NCBI RefSeq assembly: GCF_023006505.1
Contig: NZ_JALBGV010000002.1
Location: 62,001 to 126,000 of the forward strand
Length of the DNA stretch: 64,000 nt
DNA from: Neorhizobium sp. SHOUNA12A
GTDB taxonomy: Bacteria > Pseudomonadota > Alphaproteobacteria > Rhizobiales > Rhizobiaceae
Direction: 5' to 3'
Within the stretch, counting starts at the first letter, position 1; the number at the start of each line of letters is the position of its first letter. Below are positions 25,723 to 33,547 of this stretch, one piece after another. Both the position numbers and the translations under genes were made by a program. The notes under the pieces were generated by a model. It worked only from the letters and a program-made list of their open reading frames with translations. It made no database searches and was not told where the DNA came from.

Positions 25723-27397
25723 AGACCAACCAGAACCCGTTATTGTCTTTGCTCCGGTCGGCAGAGATGCGGCCGCCTCAGTCGGCTTGCTCAATCGAAG
25801 CGGCATCGCGGCAAAGGCCTGTAACGATCTTCAAAACCTCACGGGAGCACTGCAGACCGGCGCTGCAGCCGCATTTATTGCCGAAGAGGCCCTGTTCGGA
25901 AAAGATGCGAGTTTGCTTTTCAAATGGGTTGCCGACCAGCCGCCATGGTCGGATCTTCCTTTTATCCTGCTGACCAGCCGCCAGGAGCAGACCGGCATCG
26001 AGGCATGGCGGCAGAAACTGATCGATTCCTTGCGCAACGTGTCCCTTCTGGAGCGCCCGATCCAGGCTCTGACCCTTGTCAGCACGATCCAATCGGCGCT
26101 TCGCGCGCGAGCCCGACAGTTGGAACTGCGTACGCTGCTGGAAGAGCGCGAGCAGGCCGCCCAGGAACTGGAGAAGCAGGTCATCGTGCGCACCCAGGAA
26201 CTCAAAGCAGCAAACGAGGCCCTGCGCGACCAGATGACGGTGCGGGCGCATGTGGAGGAGAAGCTTCGGCAAGCCCAGAAGATCGAAGCGATCGGCCAAT
26301 TGACTGGGGGCGTCGCTCACGATTTCAACAATCTGCTGATGGTGATTTCCGGAGGACTGGAAATGCTCGACCGCCAGACGGACCCGGCCAGGCGAAAACG
26401 CTTGATGGACGGCATGCGCCAAGCCGCCGAACGCGGATCGGGCCTGACACGGCAGCTTCTGGCTTTTTCCCGCCGGCAGGAACTCCGGCCGCAGACAGTC
26501 GATCTCGCCCGCCAGATCGGGGGGATGCGCGAACTGCTCGACCGCAGTCTGAGGGGCGATGTCCATGTCACCCTCGAGTTCTCACCTGATCTGTGGCCCG
26601 TCGAGGTTGACGCAAGCGAGCTGGAACTTGTTGTTCTCAATCTTGCAGTCAACGCCCGCGACGCGATGCCCAAAGGGGGCACGATAGAAATCCGCGCGGA
26701 AAACGTTCCTGTCTCGGATCAAGCCGGCCCCGCCAAGGACTTCGTCTGCCTTTCCGTCAGCGACAACGGCTCCGGAATGACCCGAGAGGTGCAGGCGCGC
26801 GTGTTCGAGCCGTTCTTTACCACCAAGGACATTGGCAAGGGATCCGGCCTTGGCCTTGCGCAGGTGCACGGTTTCGTCCAGCAGTCGGGCGGGAAGATAA
26901 AGATCGAAAGCGAAATCGGCCGGGGAACGAAAATAATCCTCTTGTTGCCGCGTTCTTCGAACCAGCCTGGACCGGATCAGCACAATCTGGTCGATCTGCA
27001 CGTCGCGCGGCGACGCCCGGCTTCGGCGGGCAGCATCCTGCTGGTTGAAGACGACGACGAAGTCGCGGCTCTTGTCAGTGAAATGCTGGATGATCTTGGA
27101 TTTCAGGTCGTCCGTGCCGCGACGGCTGCCGCTGCTCTCGGCGCGCTTGCGAACGGGCGGCGGGTGGACCTGGTATTTTCCGATATCATGATGCCTGGAG
27201 GAATGAACGGCGTGGAGTTGGCAAAGGAAATTCGCGCCCGCCGCACGGACCTGCCGATCCTGTTGACGAGTGGATATTCCGAGGTCGCCAAACAGGCGGC
27301 AGACGCGCAAGGCATCAAGATCCTGCGAAAACCTTACCAGCTTGCCGAACTGTCAGAGGCTCTTAAAGGAGCAATATTCAAGAACGACATCAACTGA
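25706..27397 (+). CDS. Hybrid sensor histidine kinase with C-terminal receiver
   Basis: The 563-residue cytoplasmic kinase has no membrane helices. Residues 10-125 look like a degenerate receiver-like input domain with no clear phospho-Asp pattern, then a coiled coil (about 130-185). The kinase core follows: phospho-acceptor His205 in GGVAHDFNNLL, N-box NLAVNARDAMPKGG, VSDNGSGMT, FEPFFTTKD and GKGSGLGLA. A C-terminal receiver follows, with the acidic pair in LLVEDDDE, phospho-Asp493 in VFSDIMMPGGMNG, and the KPY lysine. The start (ATG 25706 or 25709) lies within the end of the KaiC-like gene. This KaiC-kinase pairing recalls KaiC-SasA, but the kinase lacks a KaiB-like sensor domain. Confidence 0.85.
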   Translation: MMAPGEDQPEPVIVFAPVGRDAAASVGLLNRSGIAAKACNDLQNLTGALQTGAAAAFIAEEALFGKDASLLFKWVADQPPWSDLPFILLTSRQEQTGIEAWRQKLIDSLRNVSLLERPIQALTLVSTIQSALRARARQLELRTLLEEREQAAQELEKQVIVRTQELKAANEALRDQMTVRAHVEEKLRQAQKIEAIGQLTGGVAHDFNNLLMVISGGLEMLDRQTDPARRKRLMDGMRQAAERGSGLTRQLLAFSRRQELRPQTVDLARQIGGMRELLDRSLRGDVHVTLEFSPDLWPVEVDASELELVVLNLAVNARDAMPKGGTIEIRAENVPVSDQAGPAKDFVCLSVSDNGSGMTREVQARVFEPFFTTKDIGKGSGLGLAQVHGFVQQSGGKIKIESEIGRGTKIILLLPRSSNQPGPDQHNLVDLHVARRRPASAGSILLVEDDDEVAALVSEMLDDLGFQVVRAATAAAALGALANGRRVDLVFSDIMMPGGMNGVELAKEIRARRTDLPILLTSGYSEVAKQAADAQGIKILRKPYQLAELSEALKGAIFKNDIN

Positions 27398-27585
27398 TGC
27401 CGCCAGACCGTGGATTGACAAACAATGCGAGGGGAGTTTTTCGTTCGGCCGAGCGAGGTGCGTCCGGCGACATACTTTTGCCGGCGCCGAATCTATCATT
27501 CTTCTGGCTAAACTAGAAGGAAGCACAACCGGGAATAACAAATCCTTTAATTATTTCTCCTAGGATCACGGAGTTGGAGGGGTAG
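27398..27585. other. Gap before the GGDEF-EAL gene
   Basis: The 188-base space after the histidine-kinase stop is AT-richer than its flanks towards its 3' end (AATAACAAATCCTTTAATTA around 27533-27552) and ends in GGAGGGGTAG before the next ATG. It probably holds a separate promoter for the GGDEF-EAL gene. I could place no -35/-10 pair or terminator with confidence. Confidence 0.3.
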
Positions 27586-29145
27586 ATGAAGGATTTTCTG
27601 GAAAGCAAAGCCGGCAGGCAGCTGGCGCAAGTGACGGCAGTCGCGATGGTTTTGCTCATCGGCTGTATAGCTTATGACGACCTGCTGCTGGAGCTGGTTC
27701 AGTCGATCAGTGCGGGAAAAGCCCATCTCATCATTATCGTACTCATCGTTGCAGGGCTTGCGAGCTTCGCCTATTCGGTGCTGCGCATTCTCGATATGCG
27801 CAGTGAAATGATGAATCGCCGGAAGGCCTTCAATGAGGCTGACCATATCGCCACGCACGATCATCTGACGAAACTTCCCAACCGCTATGCCTTCGACAGG
27901 TTCGTCCTTTCGCACCCCGATGAAAGGCAGCAGGAAACGGACGAGGATAACGGGCGGCAGACCGCAACGGTGTTTTCGATCGATCTCGACGGCTTCAAGA
28001 AGGTCAATGACCTTCTCGGCCATCAGGGCGGCGACGTCCTGCTGAAGGAAGTGTCACGGCGCATCTGCGCATTGGCTGAATACGAATGCGTCTTCCGCTT
28101 CGGCGGCGACGAGTTCGTCGCCGTGGCTCGTAATCTCTTGCCGGAAAAGGAGGAGCTCTTCGCGCAGCTGCTCATCCACTCGGTTTCCCGACCGGTCCGC
28201 ATCGGCACTCTGTTGACGCAAGTCGGTGCCAGCGTCGGTTATGCGCGCCTGCCGGACCACGGTAGCTCGCTCGAGGAAGTCTGCCATCGGTCGGACGTCG
28301 CGCTATACGAGGCGAAGAGCCGAGGTCACAATCAATATTCCCTGTTCCAGCCTGAAATGCAGGAAAAGGTCTCTGAGCGCGCCAAACTCGAAGGCGACCT
28401 TCGCCGGGCCATCGACGAGGGCAAGATCGAACCCTTCTACCAGCCGCTGATCAATCTCAGGACAGGTGAACTCTGCGGTTTCGAAGCGCTTGCCCGGTGG
28501 AACAAGGACGGCGTATTCGTCTCACCGCAACACTTCATTGCCGTGGCCGAAGAGACCGGCCTCATTACCACGCTCTTCGAGCAGCTTCTGTCGAAAGCCT
28601 GCCGCGATGCGCAGCTTTGGCCGGGAACATTGTCGCTCTCCTTCAACGTGTCGCCGGTCCAGATGGAAGACAGGCTGCTCGCAAGCCGTGTTCTCCACAT
28701 CCTGCAGCAGACCGGCCTACAGGCGTCCAGGCTGGAAATCGAGATTACCGAAAATGCTCTGATCGACGACCCGGACCTTGCCGCCGCGACGATCGAGCAA
28801 TTCCATGCCGCCGGCATCCAGGTGGCGCTGGATGATTTCGGAACCGGATATTCAAGCCTGGCGCAGTTGGCGCGCTTCAAGTTCGACAAGATCAAGATCG
28901 ACAAGAGCTTTGTCTCAAGTTTTACCCACAACGACAAGAACGCCAAAATCATCGACGCCGTGCTTGGCTTAAGCCGCAGTCTCAACCTCAAGACCACGGT
29001 CGAAGGGATCGAGGAGAACGCCCAGCTCGCCTACTTCCTTGGCCAGGGCTGCGATATAGGGCAGGGCTATATCTTCGGCAAGGCAATGCCTCAATCGGAA
29101 GTAGCCGGCTTCGTCAACAACCGTAGGCAGGCATTGAGCGCCTGA
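27586..29145 (+). CDS. Membrane-bound diguanylate cyclase/phosphodiesterase (GGDEF-EAL)
   Basis: The 519-residue protein has two N-terminal membrane helices (about 14-33 and 46-68) with little outside them. A GGDEF domain follows (active-site GGDEF at 173-177, with DLDGFKKVND), then an EAL domain (EAL at 300-302, NVSP, DDFGTGYSS, EGIE). Both signatures are intact, so both c-di-GMP synthesis and breakdown are possible. No RxxD inhibitory site precedes GGDEF (ECVF instead), which suggests no product inhibition. The gene follows the kinase by 188 bases in the same direction and may be an output of the same signalling group. A good GGAGGGG ribosome site lies just before. Confidence 0.9.
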   Translation: MKDFLESKAGRQLAQVTAVAMVLLIGCIAYDDLLLELVQSISAGKAHLIIIVLIVAGLASFAYSVLRILDMRSEMMNRRKAFNEADHIATHDHLTKLPNRYAFDRFVLSHPDERQQETDEDNGRQTATVFSIDLDGFKKVNDLLGHQGGDVLLKEVSRRICALAEYECVFRFGGDEFVAVARNLLPEKEELFAQLLIHSVSRPVRIGTLLTQVGASVGYARLPDHGSSLEEVCHRSDVALYEAKSRGHNQYSLFQPEMQEKVSERAKLEGDLRRAIDEGKIEPFYQPLINLRTGELCGFEALARWNKDGVFVSPQHFIAVAEETGLITTLFEQLLSKACRDAQLWPGTLSLSFNVSPVQMEDRLLASRVLHILQQTGLQASRLEIEITENALIDDPDLAAATIEQFHAAGIQVALDDFGTGYSSLAQLARFKFDKIKIDKSFVSSFTHNDKNAKIIDAVLGLSRSLNLKTTVEGIEENAQLAYFLGQGCDIGQGYIFGKAMPQSEVAGFVNNRRQALSA

Positions 29146-29244
29146 GCGAAGCCTGTCCGAGAAGAGGCGAGCGGAAGGTCCTGGCCGAGAAGTATCGGCG
29201 GTGTCGCCATCTTCAGGGCCAGGGGATTTAATGTGGCGCGGGAG

Positions 29245-30621
29245 CTATACGGCTGCCCGTGCCTCCGGCTCAAGCTGTGAGCGAAGCACGAAGCCGTTCT
29301 GCGGGCGCTTGAGGCCGAGGTTCTCCCGCAGGGTCGTTCCTTCATATTCATGTCGGAAAAGGCCGCGCTTGCGCAGGATCGGCACGACCTGGTCGACGAA
29401 ATCCGTCAATCCGGCGGGCAGGATCGGTGGCATGATATTGAAAGCGTCGGCAGCGCCATTCTCGAACCATTCCTGCATCGCGTCGGCAATCTGTTCCGGC
29501 GTGCCGATCACCGTTCGATGGCCGCGAGCGGTCGCAACTGCCAGATAGAACTGGCGCAGCGTCAGATTGTTGCGCGATACCAGATCGGTGACCAGCTTGA
29601 GGCGGCTTTTGTTGAGTTCCGTATCCTGCGGCAGGGGCGGAGCGGGATCGTCCAGCGAATAACCGGAGAGGTCGACGCCCTTGTAGTGGCGGGCAAGGAT
29701 GTTCCAGGCGATCGAGGGGTGAACGAGCGACTGGATATAGTCGTAGTTCTCCTGTGCTTGCCTTTCGGTGCCGCCGAGAACTGGGAATATGCCGGGGCTG
29801 ATCAACAGGTCGTCCTGGCTGCGTCCATAACGGGCAAGCCGTCCTTTGACGTCGGAATAAAATTCCTGCGCGTCCTCGATCGTCTGGTTGGCAGTGAAGA
29901 TCATCTCGGCGGTTCTGGCGGCCAGCTCGCGGCCGGGTTCCGATGCGCCGGCCTGGACGATGACGGGATAACCCTGCACGGGTCGGCCGACATTGAGGGG
30001 ACCGGTGACCGAGAAGAACTCGCCCTTGTGGTCGACGAGATGCACCTTGTCCGGGTCGAGATAGACGCCGCTTTCCTTGTCGCGGATGAAGGCGTCGTCC
30101 TCGTAGCTGTCCCACAGCCCTTTCACCAGATCGACGAATTCCTCGGCGCGCGCGTAGCGGTCGGCATGGGCGGGATGACCGGGGATGGAGAAGTTCTTGG
30201 AAACATCCGCGCCTGTCGTCACCACATTCCAGGCCGCCCGGCCCTTGGAGATATAGTCGAGCGAGGCGAATTTGCGCGCCAGAAGGTAGGGGTCCTCATA
30301 GGTGGTGGATGCCGTGGCGACGAAGCCGATATGGCTCGTGGTCTGCGACAGCGCGGCCCACAGGGTCACCGGCTCGAAATGGGCACCCTGCGAGGAACGC
30401 CGAAGCGCCTCCGGGTCTTTGGCGCGCTCCCAGCCGGCCGGGCTGTCGGCCACGAAGACCAGATCGAACTTGCCCCGTTCCGCCGTCTGCGCCAGCTCGC
30501 GGTAGTGATCGATATTCAGGCCAGCGTCGGCCTGCGAAGCCGGATGGCGCCAGGCTGCCACATGATGGCCCGTCGCCATGATGAAGGCCCCAAGCCGCAT
30601 TTGTCTCTTCTGTTTACTCAT
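29245..30621 (-). CDS. NtaA/SnaA/DszA-type flavin-dependent monooxygenase (LLM family)
   Basis: The 458-residue luciferase-like monooxygenase has the family's N-terminal pattern (GAFIMATGHHVAAWRHP), FVATASTTYEDPYLLARKFASLD, the conserved GRAAWNVVTT segment, and PVIVQAGASEPGRELAARTAEMIF. These enzymes use FMNH2 from a separate reductase to oxidise organosulfur compounds, chelators such as nitrilotriacetate, or related carbon-heteroatom bonds. It is the last gene of the minus-strand operon after the SsuABC-like transporter, so it probably acts on what that transporter imports. No partner flavin reductase is present in the window. It converges on the GGDEF-EAL gene. Confidence 0.85.
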   Translation of the reverse strand: MSKQKRQMRLGAFIMATGHHVAAWRHPASQADAGLNIDHYRELAQTAERGKFDLVFVADSPAGWERAKDPEALRRSSQGAHFEPVTLWAALSQTTSHIGFVATASTTYEDPYLLARKFASLDYISKGRAAWNVVTTGADVSKNFSIPGHPAHADRYARAEEFVDLVKGLWDSYEDDAFIRDKESGVYLDPDKVHLVDHKGEFFSVTGPLNVGRPVQGYPVIVQAGASEPGRELAARTAEMIFTANQTIEDAQEFYSDVKGRLARYGRSQDDLLISPGIFPVLGGTERQAQENYDYIQSLVHPSIAWNILARHYKGVDLSGYSLDDPAPPLPQDTELNKSRLKLVTDLVSRNNLTLRQFYLAVATARGHRTVIGTPEQIADAMQEWFENGAADAFNIMPPILPAGLTDFVDQVVPILRKRGLFRHEYEGTTLRENLGLKRPQNGFVLRSQLEPEARAAV

Positions 30622-30694
30622 TGACGTGTCCCCCGTTCGAGGCGTTGAGATTGAGCTGACCCTTGCTGGTCATGATGACGAGTTCCGTTGGATT

Positions 30695-31444
30695 TCAGGC
30701 GGCTCGCCGTCCGGGAGTTTCCACCCCGAGGCGGCTCAAAAGCTGGGTGCGGATCTTTGCAAAGCGCGGATCACCGTGATCGCGCGGCGTCGGCAGATCG
30801 ATCCGCAGGTCCTCGATCAGATGACCTTCGTCGAGAACCAGTATCCGGTCGGCGAGCGAGATTGCCTCGTCGACGTCGTGGGTAACAAGCAACACGGCAG
30901 GCCGATGCCTTGCGCACAATTCCCGCAGCAGGTAGTGCATCTTCAGCCGGGTCAGCGCGTCGAGGGCGCCGAAAGGCTCGTCGGCCAGAAGCAGGGACGG
31001 CTGGCGGACCAGCGAGCGAGCAAGAGCGACCCTCTGCTGTTCGCCGCCCGAAAGCTGGTTTGGCCAGGCTGCCTCGCGCCCCTCGAGCCCCACCTCGGCC
31101 AATGCTTTCCTGCCTGCTTCCTGCCCGGCAGCCCCCGGCAGACCGAGAGTGACGTTCTGGATCACGGTGCGCCAGGGCAGAAGACGTGCATCCTGGAAAA
31201 CCACGGAAAGGTTTTCCGGAGTTTCAAGCGTGCCGGTTCCCTGGACGTCGTGATCGAGGCCGGCGAGCGCCTTGAGGAAGGTGCTTTTGCCGGAGCCGCT
31301 CCTGCCGAGCAGGGCAACGAACTCCCCTTCGGCGATATCGAGATCCACGCGATCCAGGATCGTCTTGGTGGCGAACCGGCGCACGAGGTTGCGGACATGC
31401 ACGGCTCTGGATGCGGACTTCAGTTGGCTAGAGTGCGGCGCCAT
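30695..31444 (-). CDS. ABC ATPase, SsuB/TauB type
   Basis: The 249-residue ATPase has Walker [14 protein letters not shown], signature [16 protein letters not shown], Walker [16 protein letters not shown] and switch His in [12 protein letters not shown]. It is of the nitrate/sulfonate/taurine class. It overlaps the permease gene by 25 bases and has GGAGG upstream of ATG 31444. The next gene in the operon is the flavin monooxygenase 74 bases on. Confidence 0.85.
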   Translation of the reverse strand: MAPHSSQLKSASRAVHVRNLVRRFATKTILDRVDLDIAEGEFVALLGRSGSGKSTFLKALAGLDHDVQGTGTLETPENLSVVFQDARLLPWRTVIQNVTLGLPGAAGQEAGRKALAEVGLEGREAAWPNQLSGGEQQRVALARSLVRQPSLLLADEPFGALDALTRLKMHYLLRELCARHRPAVLLVTHDVDEAISLADRILVLDEGHLIEDLRIDLPTPRDHGDPRFAKIRTQLLSRLGVETPGRRAA

Positions 31445-32301
31445 GAGAGGACCCTCCGTTCGAGCAGGCGGACAAGACCGTCCGAGACAAGGCCGAGCAG
31501 TACATAGACGACTAGGCCGACGAGGATGACATCGGTTTGCCCATAGTTGCGGGCGAGGTCGATCATGTAACCGAGCCCGCTGGTGGCGTTGATCTGCTCG
31601 ACCACGACAAGCGAAACCCAGCAGAGAGTGACGGCAAACCGCAGGCCCAGAAGAAAGCCGGGCAATGCGCCGGGCAGCACCACCTGAAAGATGAAATCCT
31701 TCTGGCTCATGCGCAGGGTCTCGGCCAGTTCGACGTAGCGGCTGTCGATGCCGCGCAGCGCATTATGGGTGTGGATGTAGATGGGTATGATGACCGCAAG
31801 GGCGATCGTGGTGACCTTCATGCCTTCGCCGATGCCGAACCACAGGATCAACAGGGGGATCAGAGCCAATGTGGGGATGGCGCGCTTGATCTGAACAGGG
31901 CCGTCGATCAGTGCTTCGCCGATCCGGGAAAGACCGGCGGTGACGGCCAGGATCGTGCCGATGACCAGACCGATGCTGAGCCCAAGCAAGGCACGCGTCG
32001 CCGATGTCACGAAGTTGTCCTGCAGCCGGCCTTGCTCGATGAGCCTTCCAAAAGCCTCGACGACCGTCCAGGGCGCAGAGAGGATGCGCGGATCGATCCA
32101 CCCGAGAGCCGAGCCGCCTACCCATAGCAGCACCAGCAATGCCGGCCCGATTTGAAGCCCGAATGGTATCGCCGGTCCCGGCCCCAGTCTCCGGCGGCTC
32201 CGGGACGTGACGGGCCTCGCCACGGCTGGAACGATATATGCACTTTCACGGCTGGAAGACCGGGATGATTTCGCCTCATCCGCATCCCAAATGGTTGCCA
32301 T
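31420..32301 (-). CDS. ABC permease, SsuC type
   Basis: The 293-residue membrane protein has a charged N-terminal tail of about 50 residues, then six hydrophobic helices. The coupling loop reads SRYVELAETLRMSQKDFIFQVVLPGALPGFLLGLR, and WVSLVVVEQINATSGLGYMI is typical of the nitrate/sulfonate permeases. GGAG precedes ATG 32301. It works with the ATPase and the binding protein on either side. Confidence 0.85.
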   Translation of the reverse strand: MATIWDADEAKSSRSSSRESAYIVPAVARPVTSRSRRRLGPGPAIPFGLQIGPALLVLLWVGGSALGWIDPRILSAPWTVVEAFGRLIEQGRLQDNFVTSATRALLGLSIGLVIGTILAVTAGLSRIGEALIDGPVQIKRAIPTLALIPLLILWFGIGEGMKVTTIALAVIIPIYIHTHNALRGIDSRYVELAETLRMSQKDFIFQVVLPGALPGFLLGLRFAVTLCWVSLVVVEQINATSGLGYMIDLARNYGQTDVILVGLVVYVLLGLVSDGLVRLLERRVLSWRRTLAN

Positions 32302-32334
32302 GCTTCGGATCTCCTCTTGGATGATGCAGGGGGA

Positions 32335-33360
32335 TTACTGGCTCTTCGCCAAGGCGGCGGAGGCGGTCTTTTCGAACCGGTTGTCGAAGATCTTTTCCAC
32401 GTCGAAGGGCTTGTAGCCGAGCTCCGCCGCCAGCAGGTTGATCGTCTCCTGGTGCCGCTTTTTCACCTCGTTCCAATCTCCCGAAACAACCTGCTCCCCG
32501 GTCAGCTTGACCAGATATTCGCCGTCATCCTGGCTCAGACCCTGCTGGCCGACATAATATTCCTTGATCCAGATCTCCGGATTCTTGTTCACCCACTCGG
32601 TGGCGCGTGCCCAAAGCCCGACATATTCGGCGAGAGCCGCGGCCTTCGCCGGATCGTCGAGCACCCATTGCGGTGCATAGAGATGGCCCGGATCATCACG
32701 CAGTCCGTGTTCGACGAGCGTCGCGCCATCGCCGCCGTACTGGGCGATATAACGCCTTATATAGACGCCCCCGAGCGGCGCGACATCGACCTGCTTGCTG
32801 GCCAGCGCCTTCGGATAGACATCGCCGGTGCTCGGCAGTTCGACCAGGGTGACGTCGCTTTTCTTGAGGCCTGCGGCATGGAGGGCGCGCAGAACGAGTG
32901 CTCCCTGGGCCTGGCCGGGGCTGAAGGCGATGCGCTTGCCGCGGAAATCGGCCAGCGTCTTGATGCCAGCGCCGGGCGCCACTCCGAAGCGGTAGATGGG
33001 ATTGGCAATCGGGTCGCGGCGTTCGCGATAGGCGATGTTGCGAACCGGCAGGTTGTTCCAGTTGGCGAAGATCGAAGGGATTTCGGCCACCGACCCGACG
33101 TCGAGCGCCTTGGCACGGAATGCTTCCGAGGTCTGCGGGCCGCCACTGATATTGGCCCATTTGACTTCAAACGACAGTTCCTTGATCAATCCGGAGACCT
33201 CCAGCGCCTTCTGCGTCACCGGATCGCCGACCGTCAGGACCGTTCCGGGCGGCACCTTCGGAAGAAGGGGCGCGTTCGTCTGGGCCGCGACCACCCCGCT
33301 CATGGTGCCGAAGGCAAGCAGGCCGAGCAGGACCGTTCTCACAGTTTTTACCAATGTCAT
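32335..33360 (-). CDS. ABC substrate-binding protein, SsuA/aliphatic sulfonate type
   Basis: The 341-residue periplasmic protein has a signal peptide (TVRTVLLGLLAFGTMSGVVA, cut after about residue 24) and the SsuA pattern (TLADFRGKRIAFSPGQAQGALV, then VTLVELPSTGDVYPKALASKQVDV). The start is ATG 33360 (MTLVKTVRT) with GAGGGGA upstream; the ATG at 33378 lies ahead of that site. It heads the operon binding protein-permease-ATPase-monooxygenase. The likely ligand is an organosulfur or aromatic heteroatom compound; which one cannot be told. Confidence 0.85.
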   Translation of the reverse strand: MTLVKTVRTVLLGLLAFGTMSGVVAAQTNAPLLPKVPPGTVLTVGDPVTQKALEVSGLIKELSFEVKWANISGGPQTSEAFRAKALDVGSVAEIPSIFANWNNLPVRNIAYRERRDPIANPIYRFGVAPGAGIKTLADFRGKRIAFSPGQAQGALVLRALHAAGLKKSDVTLVELPSTGDVYPKALASKQVDVAPLGGVYIRRYIAQYGGDGATLVEHGLRDDPGHLYAPQWVLDDPAKAAALAEYVGLWARATEWVNKNPEIWIKEYYVGQQGLSQDDGEYLVKLTGEQVVSGDWNEVKKRHQETINLLAAELGYKPFDVEKIFDNRFEKTASAALAKSQ

Positions 33361-33547
33361 CGTTGATCTTCCCCTCATCGGTTGCAGGACACGAAAGTCG
33401 ATGCACGGAAGGGTGGGATATTTTCTATAAAAGAAATAGACTATTTAATTTAAGAATGCGCCGGATAGTGAAATATCATCCCAACATGTCGACCGAGGAC
33501 ACGAGAACCGGCGACCCGGTGCGGCATTTCGTTTTCTTGCTTGGACG

